Positions 1 through 8,649 of a stretch of DNA of 64,000 bases are shown here, piece after piece; position 1 is the stretch's first letter, and each line of letters opens with the position of its first letter. The notes beneath the pieces are model-generated. The model did not search any database. It was not told where the DNA came from and was given only the letters and a program-made list of their open reading frames with translations. The stretch is taken from positions 5,022,001 to 5,086,000 of the forward strand of contig NZ_CP107947.1 in assembly GCF_036059255.1 (NCBI RefSeq), given 5' to 3'. The translations under genes were made by a program, and so were the position numbers. This DNA is from Micromonospora sp. NBC_00389. GTDB lineage: Bacteria > Actinomycetota > Actinomycetes > Mycobacteriales > Micromonosporaceae.

Positions 1-741
1 GACGCGGTCAACATCGCGCTGCGCGCCGCCGACGGCAGTTATGTCGACGGGCTGTCCGCCACCGGCGAGCGCAGCGGCCACGCCGGGCAGCACGCCACGT
101 CGTACGCCATCGCCCATGGGCTGGCCCCTCGGGTCGACCTGCCGGCGCTGGCCGACCACGTCGCGTCGATGGGCATGAAGCAGGGGCCGATGACCGCCCA
201 CTGGCTGCTGCGGGCGCTCGCCGACGCCGACCGGCCCGACGCGGTGCTGCGGCTGCTGACCAACCCGGACGACCTGGGCTGGGCGAACATCCTCGCCCAG
301 GGCGGCACCTTCACCTGGGAGGCCTGGACCCTCGATCCCGGCAGCAACTTCAGCCAGTCGCACGGCTGGGGCGCGCAGGCGGTGGTCGACGTGCAGGAGA
401 CCCTGCTCGGCGTTCGCACCGCCAGCCCGGGAGCCGCGGTGGTCGACGTCGTCCCGCCCGCCGTCGGGCTCGACCGGGCGAGCGGCACGGTGCCGACCCA
501 GCGCGGCCCGGTCCGTCTCGACTGGCGACGTACCGGCGCGGGCCTCCGCGTCGACCTCGACGTGCCGGTCAACGCCACCGCCCGGGTCGCGCTGCCCGTC
601 ACCCCCGGAAAGTCCTACCGGGCCGCTGGTCCGAGCAAGGCCACCTTCGTCGGGATCGAGGACGGTCGCGCCGTCTTCCAGGTGGGCTCCGGCCGGTCCA
701 GCTTCCACCCGGTCGCCGGTCCGGCGGCCCAGCCCCGCTGA
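1..741 (+). CDS. alpha-L-rhamnosidase, GH78 (C-terminal part, 5' end outside window)
   Basis: The reading frame is open from base 1 to the TGA at 739-741, giving the last 246 residues of a larger protein. The first ~130 residues carry (alpha/alpha)6-barrel sequence of GH78 rhamnosidases, including the GTFTWEAW segment at residues 102-109 and SQSHGWGAQ at 119-127. A C-terminal beta-sandwich follows, with the usual VPVNATARVALP strand. The enzyme should remove terminal L-rhamnose from glycosides. Another GH78 gene follows after 62 bp, so the two may be co-transcribed. Family assignment is firm; linkage specificity cannot be judged from the fragment. Confidence 0.85.
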   Translation, partial: DAVNIALRAADGSYVDGLSATGERSGHAGQHATSYAIAHGLAPRVDLPALADHVASMGMKQGPMTAHWLLRALADADRPDAVLRLLTNPDDLGWANILAQGGTFTWEAWTLDPGSNFSQSHGWGAQAVVDVQETLLGVRTASPGAAVVDVVPPAVGLDRASGTVPTQRGPVRLDWRRTGAGLRVDLDVPVNATARVALPVTPGKSYRAAGPSKATFVGIEDGRAVFQVGSGRSSFHPVAGPAAQPR

Positions 742-803
742 CTCCCGTTCGGGGCCGACCATCGGCCCAGCCACCACACCACCACCAAAGGATGAGGACT
801 GGA

Positions 804-3800
804 ATGATGCGCACGACGCGGCGCCGCGCCGCACTCTCCTCGCTTCTCGTGCTACTGCTCGGCCTGACGCCGATGGTGGTGCCGGGCCCGGCCACTGCCG
901 CCCCGGCCCCGGCGCTGACGGCGACCGGCCTGACCACGGAACGGGCCACCGATCCGATCGGGCTGGACGTGGCGAAGCCCCGCCTCGGCTGGCGGATCGA
1001 AGCCACCGCCCGGGGCATGCTCCAGGAGTCGTACCAGGTGCGGGTCGCCACCAGCCCGGGCCGGCTGGGTGACGCCGACGTCTGGGACAGTGGCCGGGTC
1101 CGGTCGCGGGAAAGCACCCTCGTCCCGTACGCCGGCCCGCAGCTACGACCACGGACCCGGTACGCCTGGCAGGTCCGGGTCTGGGACGCCGCCGGCCGCG
1201 CCTCCGGGTGGAGCGCGCCAGCGTCCTGGGAGACCGGCGTACGGGGTGGCGACGGCTGGCAGGCCGACTGGATCGGAATGCCGTCGCCCACCGAGTCGTG
1301 GACCGACTACACGGTGCAGACGACGGTACGGCTGGAACGCGACGCGGCCGGGATCTACCTGCGCGCCAGCGGCCCGGCGAATGCGTACATGTGGCAGTTC
1401 TCCAGCACCGGCGGCAGTGCCAAGCTGCGCCCGCACGTACGGGTCAACGGCGCCTGGACCCTGCTCAAGGAGGTGCCGCTCGGCGGGGTCGTACCGGCCG
1501 ACAAGCTGACCGCACCGCACACCCTGCGCATCACCGCGGCCGGTGACACCATCACCACCTGGGTCGACGGCACCCAGGTCGACGTCACCCAGAGCACCGC
1601 GCACCGGGCGGGTTCGGTCGGCCTGCGTACCAACGGGTTGGAGACCGGCGTGTTCTCCGACTTCTCGGTGACCAGCGGCAGCGAGACCCTCTTCGCGGCG
1701 CCGCTCACCGACGGCGCGAACCCGTTCGGCGCGGGCACGGCCACCGAGGGCGGCCTGCGGGTCAGCGGCGACACCGAGGCCATGCTCACCGCGCTGGACG
1801 CGAATCCGCTGCTGCGTCGGGGCTTCCGGGTCGACGGCAAGGTCGCCCGAGCCCGGATCTACGCCACCGCGCTCGGTGTCTACCAGTTGTCGCTCAACGG
1901 TCAGCGGGTCGGCGACCACGAACTGGCACCCGGCTGGACCGACTATGCCAAGCGGGTGCAGTACCAGACGTACGACGTGACCGGTCAGCTCCGCTCGGGC
2001 GACAACGCTCTCGGCGCGTTGCTCGGCGACGGCTGGTACGCCGGCAGCATCGCCTGGTTCGGCAGCGGCATCTACGGCTCCCGGCCGCACCTGAGCGCGC
2101 AACTGCTGATCGACTACACCGACGGGCGCAGCGCGACGATCGGCACCGACGGCTCGTGGCGTGCCACGGCCGGGCCGTTCGTGCAGAGCGACCTGATCCA
2201 CGGTGAGACCTACGACGCGCGGCTGCTGCCGGCTGGCTGGGACCGGCCCGGGTTCGACGACTCCGCCTGGTCGCCCGCCACCGTCGACGACGTCGACGCC
2301 ACCGACCGGATCGTCGCCCAGGTCGACCCGCCGGTGCGGGTCACGCAGGAGTTGCCGGCCCGGGCGCTGACCCAGCCCACCCCCGGCACCTGGATCTTCG
2401 ACCTCGGCCAGAACATGGTGGGCAAGGTCCGGCTGAAGGTCGCCGGCGCGGCCGGCGCCACGGTACGCATCCGGCACGCCGAGGTGCTCAACCCGGACGG
2501 CACCGCCTACACGGCCAACCTGCGTTCGGCCCGGGCCACCGACCACTACACGCTGCGCGGCGGCGGGGCGGAGGTCTACGAGCCCACGTTCACCTTCCAC
2601 GGCTTCCGCTACGTCGAGCTGACCGGCTATCCGGGCACCCCCGACCTGTCCTCGGTGACCGGCCTGGTCATGCACACCGACGGGGAGCTCACCAGCGAGT
2701 TCGAGACCTCCAACGCCATGGTGAACAAGCTGCACAGCAACATCACCTGGGGACAGCGCGGCAACTTCCTGTCCATCCCCACCGACACTCCGGCCCGGGA
2801 TGAGCGGCTCGGCTGGACCGGAGACATCAACGTCTTCGCCAACACCGCAACGTTCAACATGGACAGCCTGACGTTCCTCACCAAGTGGTTGCAGGACCTG
2901 CGGGACGCGCAGTCGGCCAACGGCGCCTACCCCGACGTCGCCCCCCGCGCCTGCTGCGGGGACGGCGCGACCGGATGGGCCGACGCCGGGATCACCGTGC
3001 CGTACGCGCTCTGGCAGCGCTACGGTGACACCCGGGTGGTCGAGGACCACTACGCGTCGATGGTGCGGTACGCGTCCTGGTTGGAGAGCACCAGCTCGGG
3101 CAACCTGCGGACCAACGCCGGCCCGTACCTCGACTGGCTCAACCTCGACGACCCGACGCCCGCCGGTGTCGTCGGCACCGCCTACTACGCCTACAGCATC
3201 CGGCTGTTGGCCCAGATGGCCGGCGCCCTCGGCAAGGACGCCGACGCCGCTCGGTACACGGCGTTGTCCAAGGACATCGCGCAGGCGTTCGTCGATGAGT
3301 ACGTCTCGGCCGACGGCACGGTGCAGGGCGACAGCCAGACCGGGTACGTGCTGGCCATTGGCATGGGCCTCCTGCCGGACCCGGTGCGGGCCAAGGCCGC
3401 CGACCGGCTGGTCGCCAACGTGCAACGGCACGACTGGCACCTCTCCACCGGCTTCCTCGGCACTCCGGACCTGCTGCCGGCGCTCAGTGACACCGGGCAC
3501 CTGGACGTCGCGTACCGGCTGCTGCTCAACGACACCTATCCGTCGTGGGGTTACGAGATCGCCAAGGGCGCGACCACGATCTGGGAGCGGTGGGACTCGA
3601 TCAAACCCGACGGCAGCTTCGGCGACGTGGGGATGAACTCCTTCAACCACTACGCGTACGGCGCGGTGGGCGACTGGATGTACCGGACCGTGGCCGGCAT
3701 CGCCCCCGACGCCGGCAACCCCGGGTACTCGCACCTCACGTTCGCCCCCCAGCCGGGTGGTGACCTCACCTCGGCCAAGGCGACGTACCGCTCGGCGTAC

Positions 3801-5447
3801 GGGTCGATCGGCAGCGACTGGGCCCTCGACGAGCGCGGGGACATGCGGCTGCGCCTCACCCTGCCGGCGAACACCACGGCGACGGTACGCCTGCCGGCAC
3901 CCGGGCGGAACGCGGTCACCGAGGGCGGCCGGCCGGCTGAGCGGGCCGACGGTGTGCGGTTCGTCCGGATGGACGGCACGGTCGCCGTCTACGAGATCGG
4001 GTCCGGCAGCTACTCCTTCGCCATCGACCGGGTGCTCGGCGACCTGGGCGACGCCAACGACACGGCACGGGAGCTGGTGACGCTCACCGACCAGCTCGCC
4101 GGTGAGCTGGGTCGACCGACGGCCGAGTACCTGCGGGGCCGGTTCGGCCGACTGTCCGCCGAGACGACGGCGGCGCGGACGGCGTACCTGGCGGGCAACT
4201 CCCGTTCCGCCGCCGGTGACGTGCATCGGGCCCTGGCGACCGCCGCCGACACGGCCCGGTGGCTGCGGACCCAGGTCGCGGCGGGTCGCCTCGACCAGGC
4301 CGACGCCGACCGGTTCACCGTGCTGCTCACCCGGGTCGACCAGCGGCTCTCCGCGGCGTCGTCGACCCTGGTCGGCGCCGTGGTCAAGCTCGACCTGCCG
4401 GTGGGGGAGCGGCTGCCCGGCGAGGTCGTACGCGCCACCGTCGCGGTGGCCAACGGCGGGCGGGACCCGCTGACCGGGGTGACCTCCGACCTGCGGGTGC
4501 CCGACGGCTGGACGGTGACCCCGGTCGGCAAGCGGGCCACCACGGTCGCGCCGGGCGGCACCGTCAGTCACCGCTACGACCTGCGGATCCCCGCCGGTCA
4601 GGCACCGGCGACCTGGTCCGTCGACGGCTCGGCCAGCTACCGCCACCGGGGCGGCACGGCCACCCTGCCCGTCGCGGGAACGGTCGTCGTCGCGCCGACG
4701 GTGCAGATCGTGTCGGCGGCCCCGGTCCCGGCCGACGTCACGCCGGGCGCGGCGACGACGGTCGGCACGGTGCTGCGCAACCGGGCCGGCGTGCGGGTGA
4801 CGGGGCAGCTCGCCGTCACCGCGCCGGACGGCTGGCGGGTGGCCCCGGCCAGCGCCGGGTACGACCTCGCCCCGGGCGCGGAGACCACCGTGTCGACCGT
4901 CCTCACCGCGCCGGTGTCGGTGACGCAGGGGCCGGTGGAGGTCACGGTGGCCACCGGCGCCACGGCGGCCGAACGGCGTGCCCTCACGGTGCCGGTCCGG
5001 TTCGACAACCCGCCGCCGGGTGCGTACGACCACGTCGACCTCGGTGACGCGGCGTCCGAGCAGGCGCACCGTCTCGCGGCCTCGACCTACTCGGCCACCA
5101 GCAGCGAGGCCGGGCTGACCCGCCGGTACACCGACACGACCCGTCCCGGCGGCTGGTTCGAGTTCGACCTCGCCGTCCGGCCCGGCGAGCCGTTCGTGCT
5201 GCGGGCGATCGAGACGTACGACGGGCCGCAGTTGAAGGACTACGAGGTGGTGGTGGACGGGGTGGTGGCGCACACCCGCTCGTGGCAGCGCACGGTGGGC
5301 GGGGCTGGCACGGTCAGCTACCAGTTCGTCGTCGACCTGCCGGAGGCCACCGGCGACGGGGCCGTGCGGGTGCGGTTCCGGGACACCGGTGTCGGCTACG
5401 ACCCGTCGATCGCCGACGTCTGGGCCACGGCCGTCCCGGCGGGCTGA
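804..5447 (+). CDS. secreted multidomain alpha-L-rhamnosidase, GH78
   Basis: This 1,547-aa protein starts with a Sec signal (RTTRRR, hydrophobic core, cleavage near ATAAPAPA). Domain order: FnIII-like N-terminus, an inserted laminin-G-like sandwich (about residues 155-300), the GH78 N-terminal domains, the (alpha/alpha)6 catalytic barrel with the signature DTPARDERLGWTGD near residue 661-674 (contains the general acid), and a C-terminal sandwich. A long tail then adds a helical stretch, two NEW3-like beta domains (about 1195-1390) and a DUF6805-like terminal domain. The start is taken as ATG 804, since AAGGATGAGGA lies just upstream; an in-frame ATG at 792 overlaps that ribosome binding site. 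It probably feeds rhamnose to the importer at 8.6 kb. Unusually long for GH78 because of the C-terminal modules. Confidence 0.93.
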   Translation: MMRTTRRRAALSSLLVLLLGLTPMVVPGPATAAPAPALTATGLTTERATDPIGLDVAKPRLGWRIEATARGMLQESYQVRVATSPGRLGDADVWDSGRVRSRESTLVPYAGPQLRPRTRYAWQVRVWDAAGRASGWSAPASWETGVRGGDGWQADWIGMPSPTESWTDYTVQTTVRLERDAAGIYLRASGPANAYMWQFSSTGGSAKLRPHVRVNGAWTLLKEVPLGGVVPADKLTAPHTLRITAAGDTITTWVDGTQVDVTQSTAHRAGSVGLRTNGLETGVFSDFSVTSGSETLFAAPLTDGANPFGAGTATEGGLRVSGDTEAMLTALDANPLLRRGFRVDGKVARARIYATALGVYQLSLNGQRVGDHELAPGWTDYAKRVQYQTYDVTGQLRSGDNALGALLGDGWYAGSIAWFGSGIYGSRPHLSAQLLIDYTDGRSATIGTDGSWRATAGPFVQSDLIHGETYDARLLPAGWDRPGFDDSAWSPATVDDVDATDRIVAQVDPPVRVTQELPARALTQPTPGTWIFDLGQNMVGKVRLKVAGAAGATVRIRHAEVLNPDGTAYTANLRSARATDHYTLRGGGAEVYEPTFTFHGFRYVELTGYPGTPDLSSVTGLVMHTDGELTSEFETSNAMVNKLHSNITWGQRGNFLSIPTDTPARDERLGWTGDINVFANTATFNMDSLTFLTKWLQDLRDAQSANGAYPDVAPRACCGDGATGWADAGITVPYALWQRYGDTRVVEDHYASMVRYASWLESTSSGNLRTNAGPYLDWLNLDDPTPAGVVGTAYYAYSIRLLAQMAGALGKDADAARYTALSKDIAQAFVDEYVSADGTVQGDSQTGYVLAIGMGLLPDPVRAKAADRLVANVQRHDWHLSTGFLGTPDLLPALSDTGHLDVAYRLLLNDTYPSWGYEIAKGATTIWERWDSIKPDGSFGDVGMNSFNHYAYGAVGDWMYRTVAGIAPDAGNPGYSHLTFAPQPGGDLTSAKATYRSAYGSIGSDWALDERGDMRLRLTLPANTTATVRLPAPGRNAVTEGGRPAERADGVRFVRMDGTVAVYEIGSGSYSFAIDRVLGDLGDANDTARELVTLTDQLAGELGRPTAEYLRGRFGRLSAETTAARTAYLAGNSRSAAGDVHRALATAADTARWLRTQVAAGRLDQADADRFTVLLTRVDQRLSAASSTLVGAVVKLDLPVGERLPGEVVRATVAVANGGRDPLTGVTSDLRVPDGWTVTPVGKRATTVAPGGTVSHRYDLRIPAGQAPATWSVDGSASYRHRGGTATLPVAGTVVVAPTVQIVSAAPVPADVTPGAATTVGTVLRNRAGVRVTGQLAVTAPDGWRVAPASAGYDLAPGAETTVSTVLTAPVSVTQGPVEVTVATGATAAERRALTVPVRFDNPPPGAYDHVDLGDAASEQAHRLAASTYSATSSEAGLTRRYTDTTRPGGWFEFDLAVRPGEPFVLRAIETYDGPQLKDYEVVVDGVVAHTRSWQRTVGGAGTVSYQFVVDLPEATGDGAVRVRFRDTGVGYDPSIADVWATAVPAG

Positions 5448-5466
5448 CCCAGGCGCGCGTTGACAA

Positions 5467-5494
5467 GGAGCCGGGCGGGCAACCGCCCGGCTCC
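5467..5494. terminator. bidirectional hairpin terminator
   Basis: A perfect 12-bp stem (GGAGCCGGGCGG / CCGCCCGGCTCC) with a GCAA loop lies between the 3' ends of the convergent rhamnosidase and LacI genes. No clear U-tract, as is common in actinobacteria. Confidence 0.8.
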
Positions 5495-5517
5495 TCGTCG
5501 TCGAGGAGCGGCCGTCG

Positions 5518-6549
5518 TCAGCGCCGGGCGCGCCGGGGTTGGTCGCTGGAGCGGCGGACGACCAGCTCCGGCTGGAACACCACGTGCCGGTGCTGGTGCC
5601 TGTCGCCGGCCTCGGCCTCCTCCAGCAGCAGCTGCGCGGCGGTACGGCCGAGCTGGTCGCGGGGCTGGCGCACCGACGACAGCGGCACCGCGGCCGCGTC
5701 GGCGAACTCGATGTCGTCGTACCCGACGATGGCCACGTCGGCCGGCACCCGCAGGCCGCGCGCGGTCAGCTCCTGGAGTACGCCGAGGGCGATCAGGTCG
5801 TTGGCGCAGAAGACGGCGGTGGGGCGCTGCCGGGCCGGCAGCGTCAGCAGCTCCTCGGCGGCGCGCCGCCCGGCGGCGACGGTCAGGCTGGTGGTCACCG
5901 CCACCCGGAGTTCGGCGTCGCTGCCCCGTTCCTCCAGGGCTGCGGCGGCGCCGGCGTGCCGGTCGGCGACCTGGGCGATGGAGAGCGGGCCGCCGAGGTA
6001 GGCGATGCGGTGGTGGCCCTGGTCCAGCAGGTGGTCCATGGCGAGCCGGCCGCCGAGGACGTCGTCGACCGCCACCGAGCACCGGTTCACCCGGCCGGTG
6101 CCCCGGTCCACCAGCACCACCGGGATGCCCCGGTCGATGAGCCTGTCCAGGTTGGGTTGGGGGCCGTGGTCGACGGGGGTGATGAGCACACCACGGACCC
6201 GCTGCTCCTCCAGCAGCTCCAGGTGGCGGCGCTCGCGGGCGCCGTCCTCGCCGCTGTTGCAGACGACGAGCATGGCGCCGGCTTCCTCGATCACCTGTTC
6301 GGCGCCCCGGACAACGTCGGTGAAGAACGGGTTGGCCACGTCCAGCACGACGATGGCGACGGTGCGGCTGTGCCCGGCGCGCAGTTGACGCGCGGAGTCG
6401 TTGCGGACGTAGCCGAGGGTGGTGATGGCGTCGAGCACCCGCTGGCGGGTGGCCGGGGCGACCATGTCGGGCCGGTTGAGCACGTTGCTCACCGTGCCGA
6501 GAGAGACGCCGGCGTGCCGGGCGACCTCCTTGATGTTCGCCGTTGCCAT
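5518..6549 (-). CDS. LacI-family transcriptional regulator of the rhamnose locus
   Basis: A 343-aa LacI/GalR repressor. The N-terminal helix-turn-helix reads IKEVARHAGVSLGTVSNVLN (residues 5-24), followed by a periplasmic-binding-protein-like effector domain. ATG 6549 is preferred because GAGGGA sits just upstream and the HTH begins at residue 5; an in-frame start at 6687 would add 46 residues before the HTH and overlap the operator. The operator at 6675-6686 lies in its own promoter and a near-identical one lies before rhaT. I infer that it represses both, with rhamnose or a pathway intermediate as inducer. Confidence 0.9.
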   Translation of the reverse strand: MATANIKEVARHAGVSLGTVSNVLNRPDMVAPATRQRVLDAITTLGYVRNDSARQLRAGHSRTVAIVVLDVANPFFTDVVRGAEQVIEEAGAMLVVCNSGEDGARERRHLELLEEQRVRGVLITPVDHGPQPNLDRLIDRGIPVVLVDRGTGRVNRCSVAVDDVLGGRLAMDHLLDQGHHRIAYLGGPLSIAQVADRHAGAAAALEERGSDAELRVAVTTSLTVAAGRRAAEELLTLPARQRPTAVFCANDLIALGVLQELTARGLRVPADVAIVGYDDIEFADAAAVPLSSVRQPRDQLGRTAAQLLLEEAEAGDRHQHRHVVFQPELVVRRSSDQPRRARR

Positions 6550-6663
6550 GGCTCCCTCGACGCTCCGTACGGTGGTCGCGGCCCCACGCCCGGCGCGGGC
6601 TTCGCGGTCGCGGCGACCCCCGAACACGTCGCGCGGGACGGCTCGACCGGGTCGCCCCGGCAG

Positions 6664-6686
6664 TGTATAGCTGCTAAAACGTTTCA
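6664..6686 (-). promoter_or_regulatory. autoregulatory LacI operator and promoter of the rhamnose regulator
   Basis: TAAAACGTTTCA at 6675-6686 is an almost perfect LacI-type palindrome centred on CG. On the minus strand it is followed by TATACA (6669-6664), a good -10 box, so the operator fills the spacer of the promoter reading toward the regulator gene. Compare TGAAACGATTCA at 8626-8637. Confidence 0.65.
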
Positions 6687-6752
6687 TCCAGCCGAGTCGC
6701 GCCGCCGCGCAGCGGATCGCACGTCTTCATCTCGACCGCCGATCGTCCGACA

Positions 6753-7976
6753 TCACGTTCCGCGAGCCGATCCGCTGGCGGGACAAGCTCGCGCGTGGGC
6801 GGCCTGGCGGACCAGGTGGTCGCGCTCGGCGACGTTCGTGGCCCGGCGGGCCGCCTCTGCGTACGCCGAGGCGGCGGCGGGCAGGTCGCCATCGAGCTCG
6901 TGCAGGTGCCCGCGCACGGCGTGCCACCGGTGCCGCTCGCCGATCACCTCGCGCAGCCGGTCCGTCTCGCGCAGCCCGGAGGCGGCACCGAGGACGTGGC
7001 CGACCGCGACCGCGCGGCCGAGTACCGCGGCGGGGTCCTGGCGCACGGGGTCGTCGGTCAGCGCGACGAGGTCGTCGTACCAGGCGAGGATCTGCGGCCA
7101 GTCGGTCTCCTCGGCGCTCGCCGCGTCGTCGTGCAGGGCGGCGATCGCGGCCTCGACCTGGTAGCGGCCCGGGCGCCGCTCTTCGGTCTGCATGGCGAGC
7201 GCCGACTGCAGGACGCGCACGCCCTCGGCGATCTCGCGCGTGTCCCACCGGCCGCGGTCCTGCCGGTCGAGCGTGACGATCCGGCCCTCGGGATCGAGCC
7301 GCGCCGGGAGCCGGGCGTGGTTCAGCAGCATCAGCGCGAGCAGCCCACGCGCCTCGGGCTCCTCCGTGGCCAGGGTGAGCTGACGGGCGAGCCGGATCGC
7401 CTCGCCGGCCAGGTCCACCCGGCCCGCGTGGCCGGCGGTGTAGACGAGGTAGAGCACGCGCAGCACGACGGCGAGGTCGCCGGGCTGGTCCAGGCGGCGC
7501 CCGCGCAGGGTGCGCTTGGCGCGGCTGATCCGCTGCGCCATCGTCGCCTCGGGGACGTAGAAGGCGTCGGCGATCTCCCGGGTGGTGAGGCCGCCGACGG
7601 CGCGCAGGGTCAGCGCCACCTGGGACGTGGGCGCGAGGTCCGGGTGACAGCAGCAGAAGAGCAGGAAGAGGGTGTCGTCGCCCTCCTCCGTGGCGGCCGG
7701 CCGCGGCTGCGCGTACGTCGTCTCCTCGCGGCGGTGTCGGGCGGCCTCGCTGCGGTGGGCGTCGACAAGCCGCCGCGTCGCGACCGTGGTCAGCCACGCG
7801 CGCGGGTCGCGAGGCGGATGCTCGGGCCAGACCCGGAGCGCCTCCAGCAGCGCCTCCTGGAGCGCGTCCTCGGCGGCGTCGAAGCCCTCGCCCCGGCGGA
7901 CCAGGCCCGCGAGTACCCGCGGGACGAGGGCACGCAACGCGCCCTCGTCCCGTCGGTGCACCGGTTCGTCGGTCAC
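6753..7976 (-). CDS. ECF42-type RNA polymerase sigma factor with C-terminal TPR-like domain
   Basis: A 407-aa protein, about twice the length of an ordinary ECF sigma factor. Sigma region 2 covers roughly residues 20-80 (AAEDALQEALLEAL...RAWLTTVATRRLVDAHR). Region 4 lies near 120-165 (GGLTTREIADAFYVPEATMAQRISRAKR). The rest, about 180-395, is helical and TPR-like, as in the ECF41/42 groups, where the C-terminal extension replaces an anti-sigma factor. It starts at GTG 7976, six bases after the stop of the YCII/DGPF gene, with GGAGGA inside that gene's end. No anti-sigma gene is adjacent, which fits the group. Confidence 0.88.
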   Translation of the reverse strand: MTDEPVHRRDEGALRALVPRVLAGLVRRGEGFDAAEDALQEALLEALRVWPEHPPRDPRAWLTTVATRRLVDAHRSEAARHRREETTYAQPRPAATEEGDDTLFLLFCCCHPDLAPTSQVALTLRAVGGLTTREIADAFYVPEATMAQRISRAKRTLRGRRLDQPGDLAVVLRVLYLVYTAGHAGRVDLAGEAIRLARQLTLATEEPEARGLLALMLLNHARLPARLDPEGRIVTLDRQDRGRWDTREIAEGVRVLQSALAMQTEERRPGRYQVEAAIAALHDDAASAEETDWPQILAWYDDLVALTDDPVRQDPAAVLGRAVAVGHVLGAASGLRETDRLREVIGERHRWHAVRGHLHELDGDLPAAASAYAEAARRATNVAERDHLVRQAAHARACPASGSARGT

Positions 7977-7982
7977 GCCGGG

Positions 7983-8393
7983 TCAGTCCTCCGACGGCGT
8001 TCCGGACATGACCTCCCGGACGTCGATCCACTCGTACAGCGGCGTGCCGCCGGGGCCGGGCTCGGAGGACACGTACGCCGCGAGCTCGACCGCGCGCTCG
8101 TGGGACTCGACATCGATCATGTACCAGCCCGCAGCCAGGTCGCTGGTCTCGGGGTGCGGGCCGTCGGTGGTGACGGGCGCCGCGTCCGGACCGCCGTAGC
8201 GCACCCAGGTGCGTGCCGGCGTGAGCGCCTGCGCGTCGACGTACTCGCCGTTCTTCTCGAGCAGCTCGCTGACGTGCCGGAGGAAGGCCATGTGCGCCTC
8301 CACGTCCTCGGGCGCCCACTGGTCCATCGGGGGCACGGGACGGTGCGGCTCCGGGCCGCCGCGGTAGTGCTTGAGGAGCAGGTACTTCGGCAT
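7983..8393 (-). CDS. YCII/DGPF-domain protein, ECF42 partner
   Basis: A 136-aa protein beginning MPKYLLLKHY, with the alpha/beta ferredoxin-like YCII fold (GWYMIDVESHERAVELAAYV near residues 89-108). ATG 8393 is chosen because AGGAG lies upstream in the right place. Proteins of this family are the usual genomic partners of ECF42 sigma factors. Their biochemical role is not settled: they could be enzymes or small-molecule sensors acting on the sigma factor. It is the first gene of a two-gene operon with the sigma factor. Confidence 0.85.
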   Translation of the reverse strand: MPKYLLLKHYRGGPEPHRPVPPMDQWAPEDVEAHMAFLRHVSELLEKNGEYVDAQALTPARTWVRYGGPDAAPVTTDGPHPETSDLAAGWYMIDVESHERAVELAAYVSSEPGPGGTPLYEWIDVREVMSGTPSED

Positions 8394-8581
8394 CGTGGTC
8401 TCCTGGTGTCGTGGGCCGCGCCCGTCGAGGCCCTTCATCTGGTGAGCGGAGCCGGCCGGCGCTTCTCGACATCATGCCGCTCGTAAAAAGCGAAGAGCTG
8501 ACGAACAGTCCCGGTCGGCCGCCGCCGATGCCGGCGGAGGCACGGTGCATCAGCAACAGGGAAGAAATCACGGCGAAACTC

Positions 8582-8637
8582 TTGACGCTCTCGAAGGCCG
8601 GCCCCTACGGTCCATGCACGACTCATGAAACGATTCA
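8582..8637 (+). promoter_or_regulatory. promoter and LacI operator of the rhamnose import/catabolic operon
   Basis: TTGACG (8582-8587) and TACGGT (8606-8611) are 18 bp apart and look like a housekeeping-sigma promoter. The palindrome TGAAACGATTCA at 8626-8637 lies about 10-20 bp after the expected transcription start, an ideal roadblock position. It shares the TGAAACG half-site with the operator before the LacI gene at 5518-6549. Confidence 0.75.
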
Positions 8638-8649
8638 GGAGGGGATCGG

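Noticed and set aside
1143..5273. A 1,376-codon open frame antisense to the rhamnosidase
   Set aside because: Its composition (Val/Gly/Arg/Asp-rich, no domain) and its exact overlap with a clear GH78 gene show it is a by-product of high GC third positions.
6550..6687. 46-codon N-terminal extension of the rhamnose LacI regulator
   Set aside because: The helix-turn-helix of LacI proteins lies at the very N-terminus, the better ribosome binding site precedes 6549, and the extension covers the operator.
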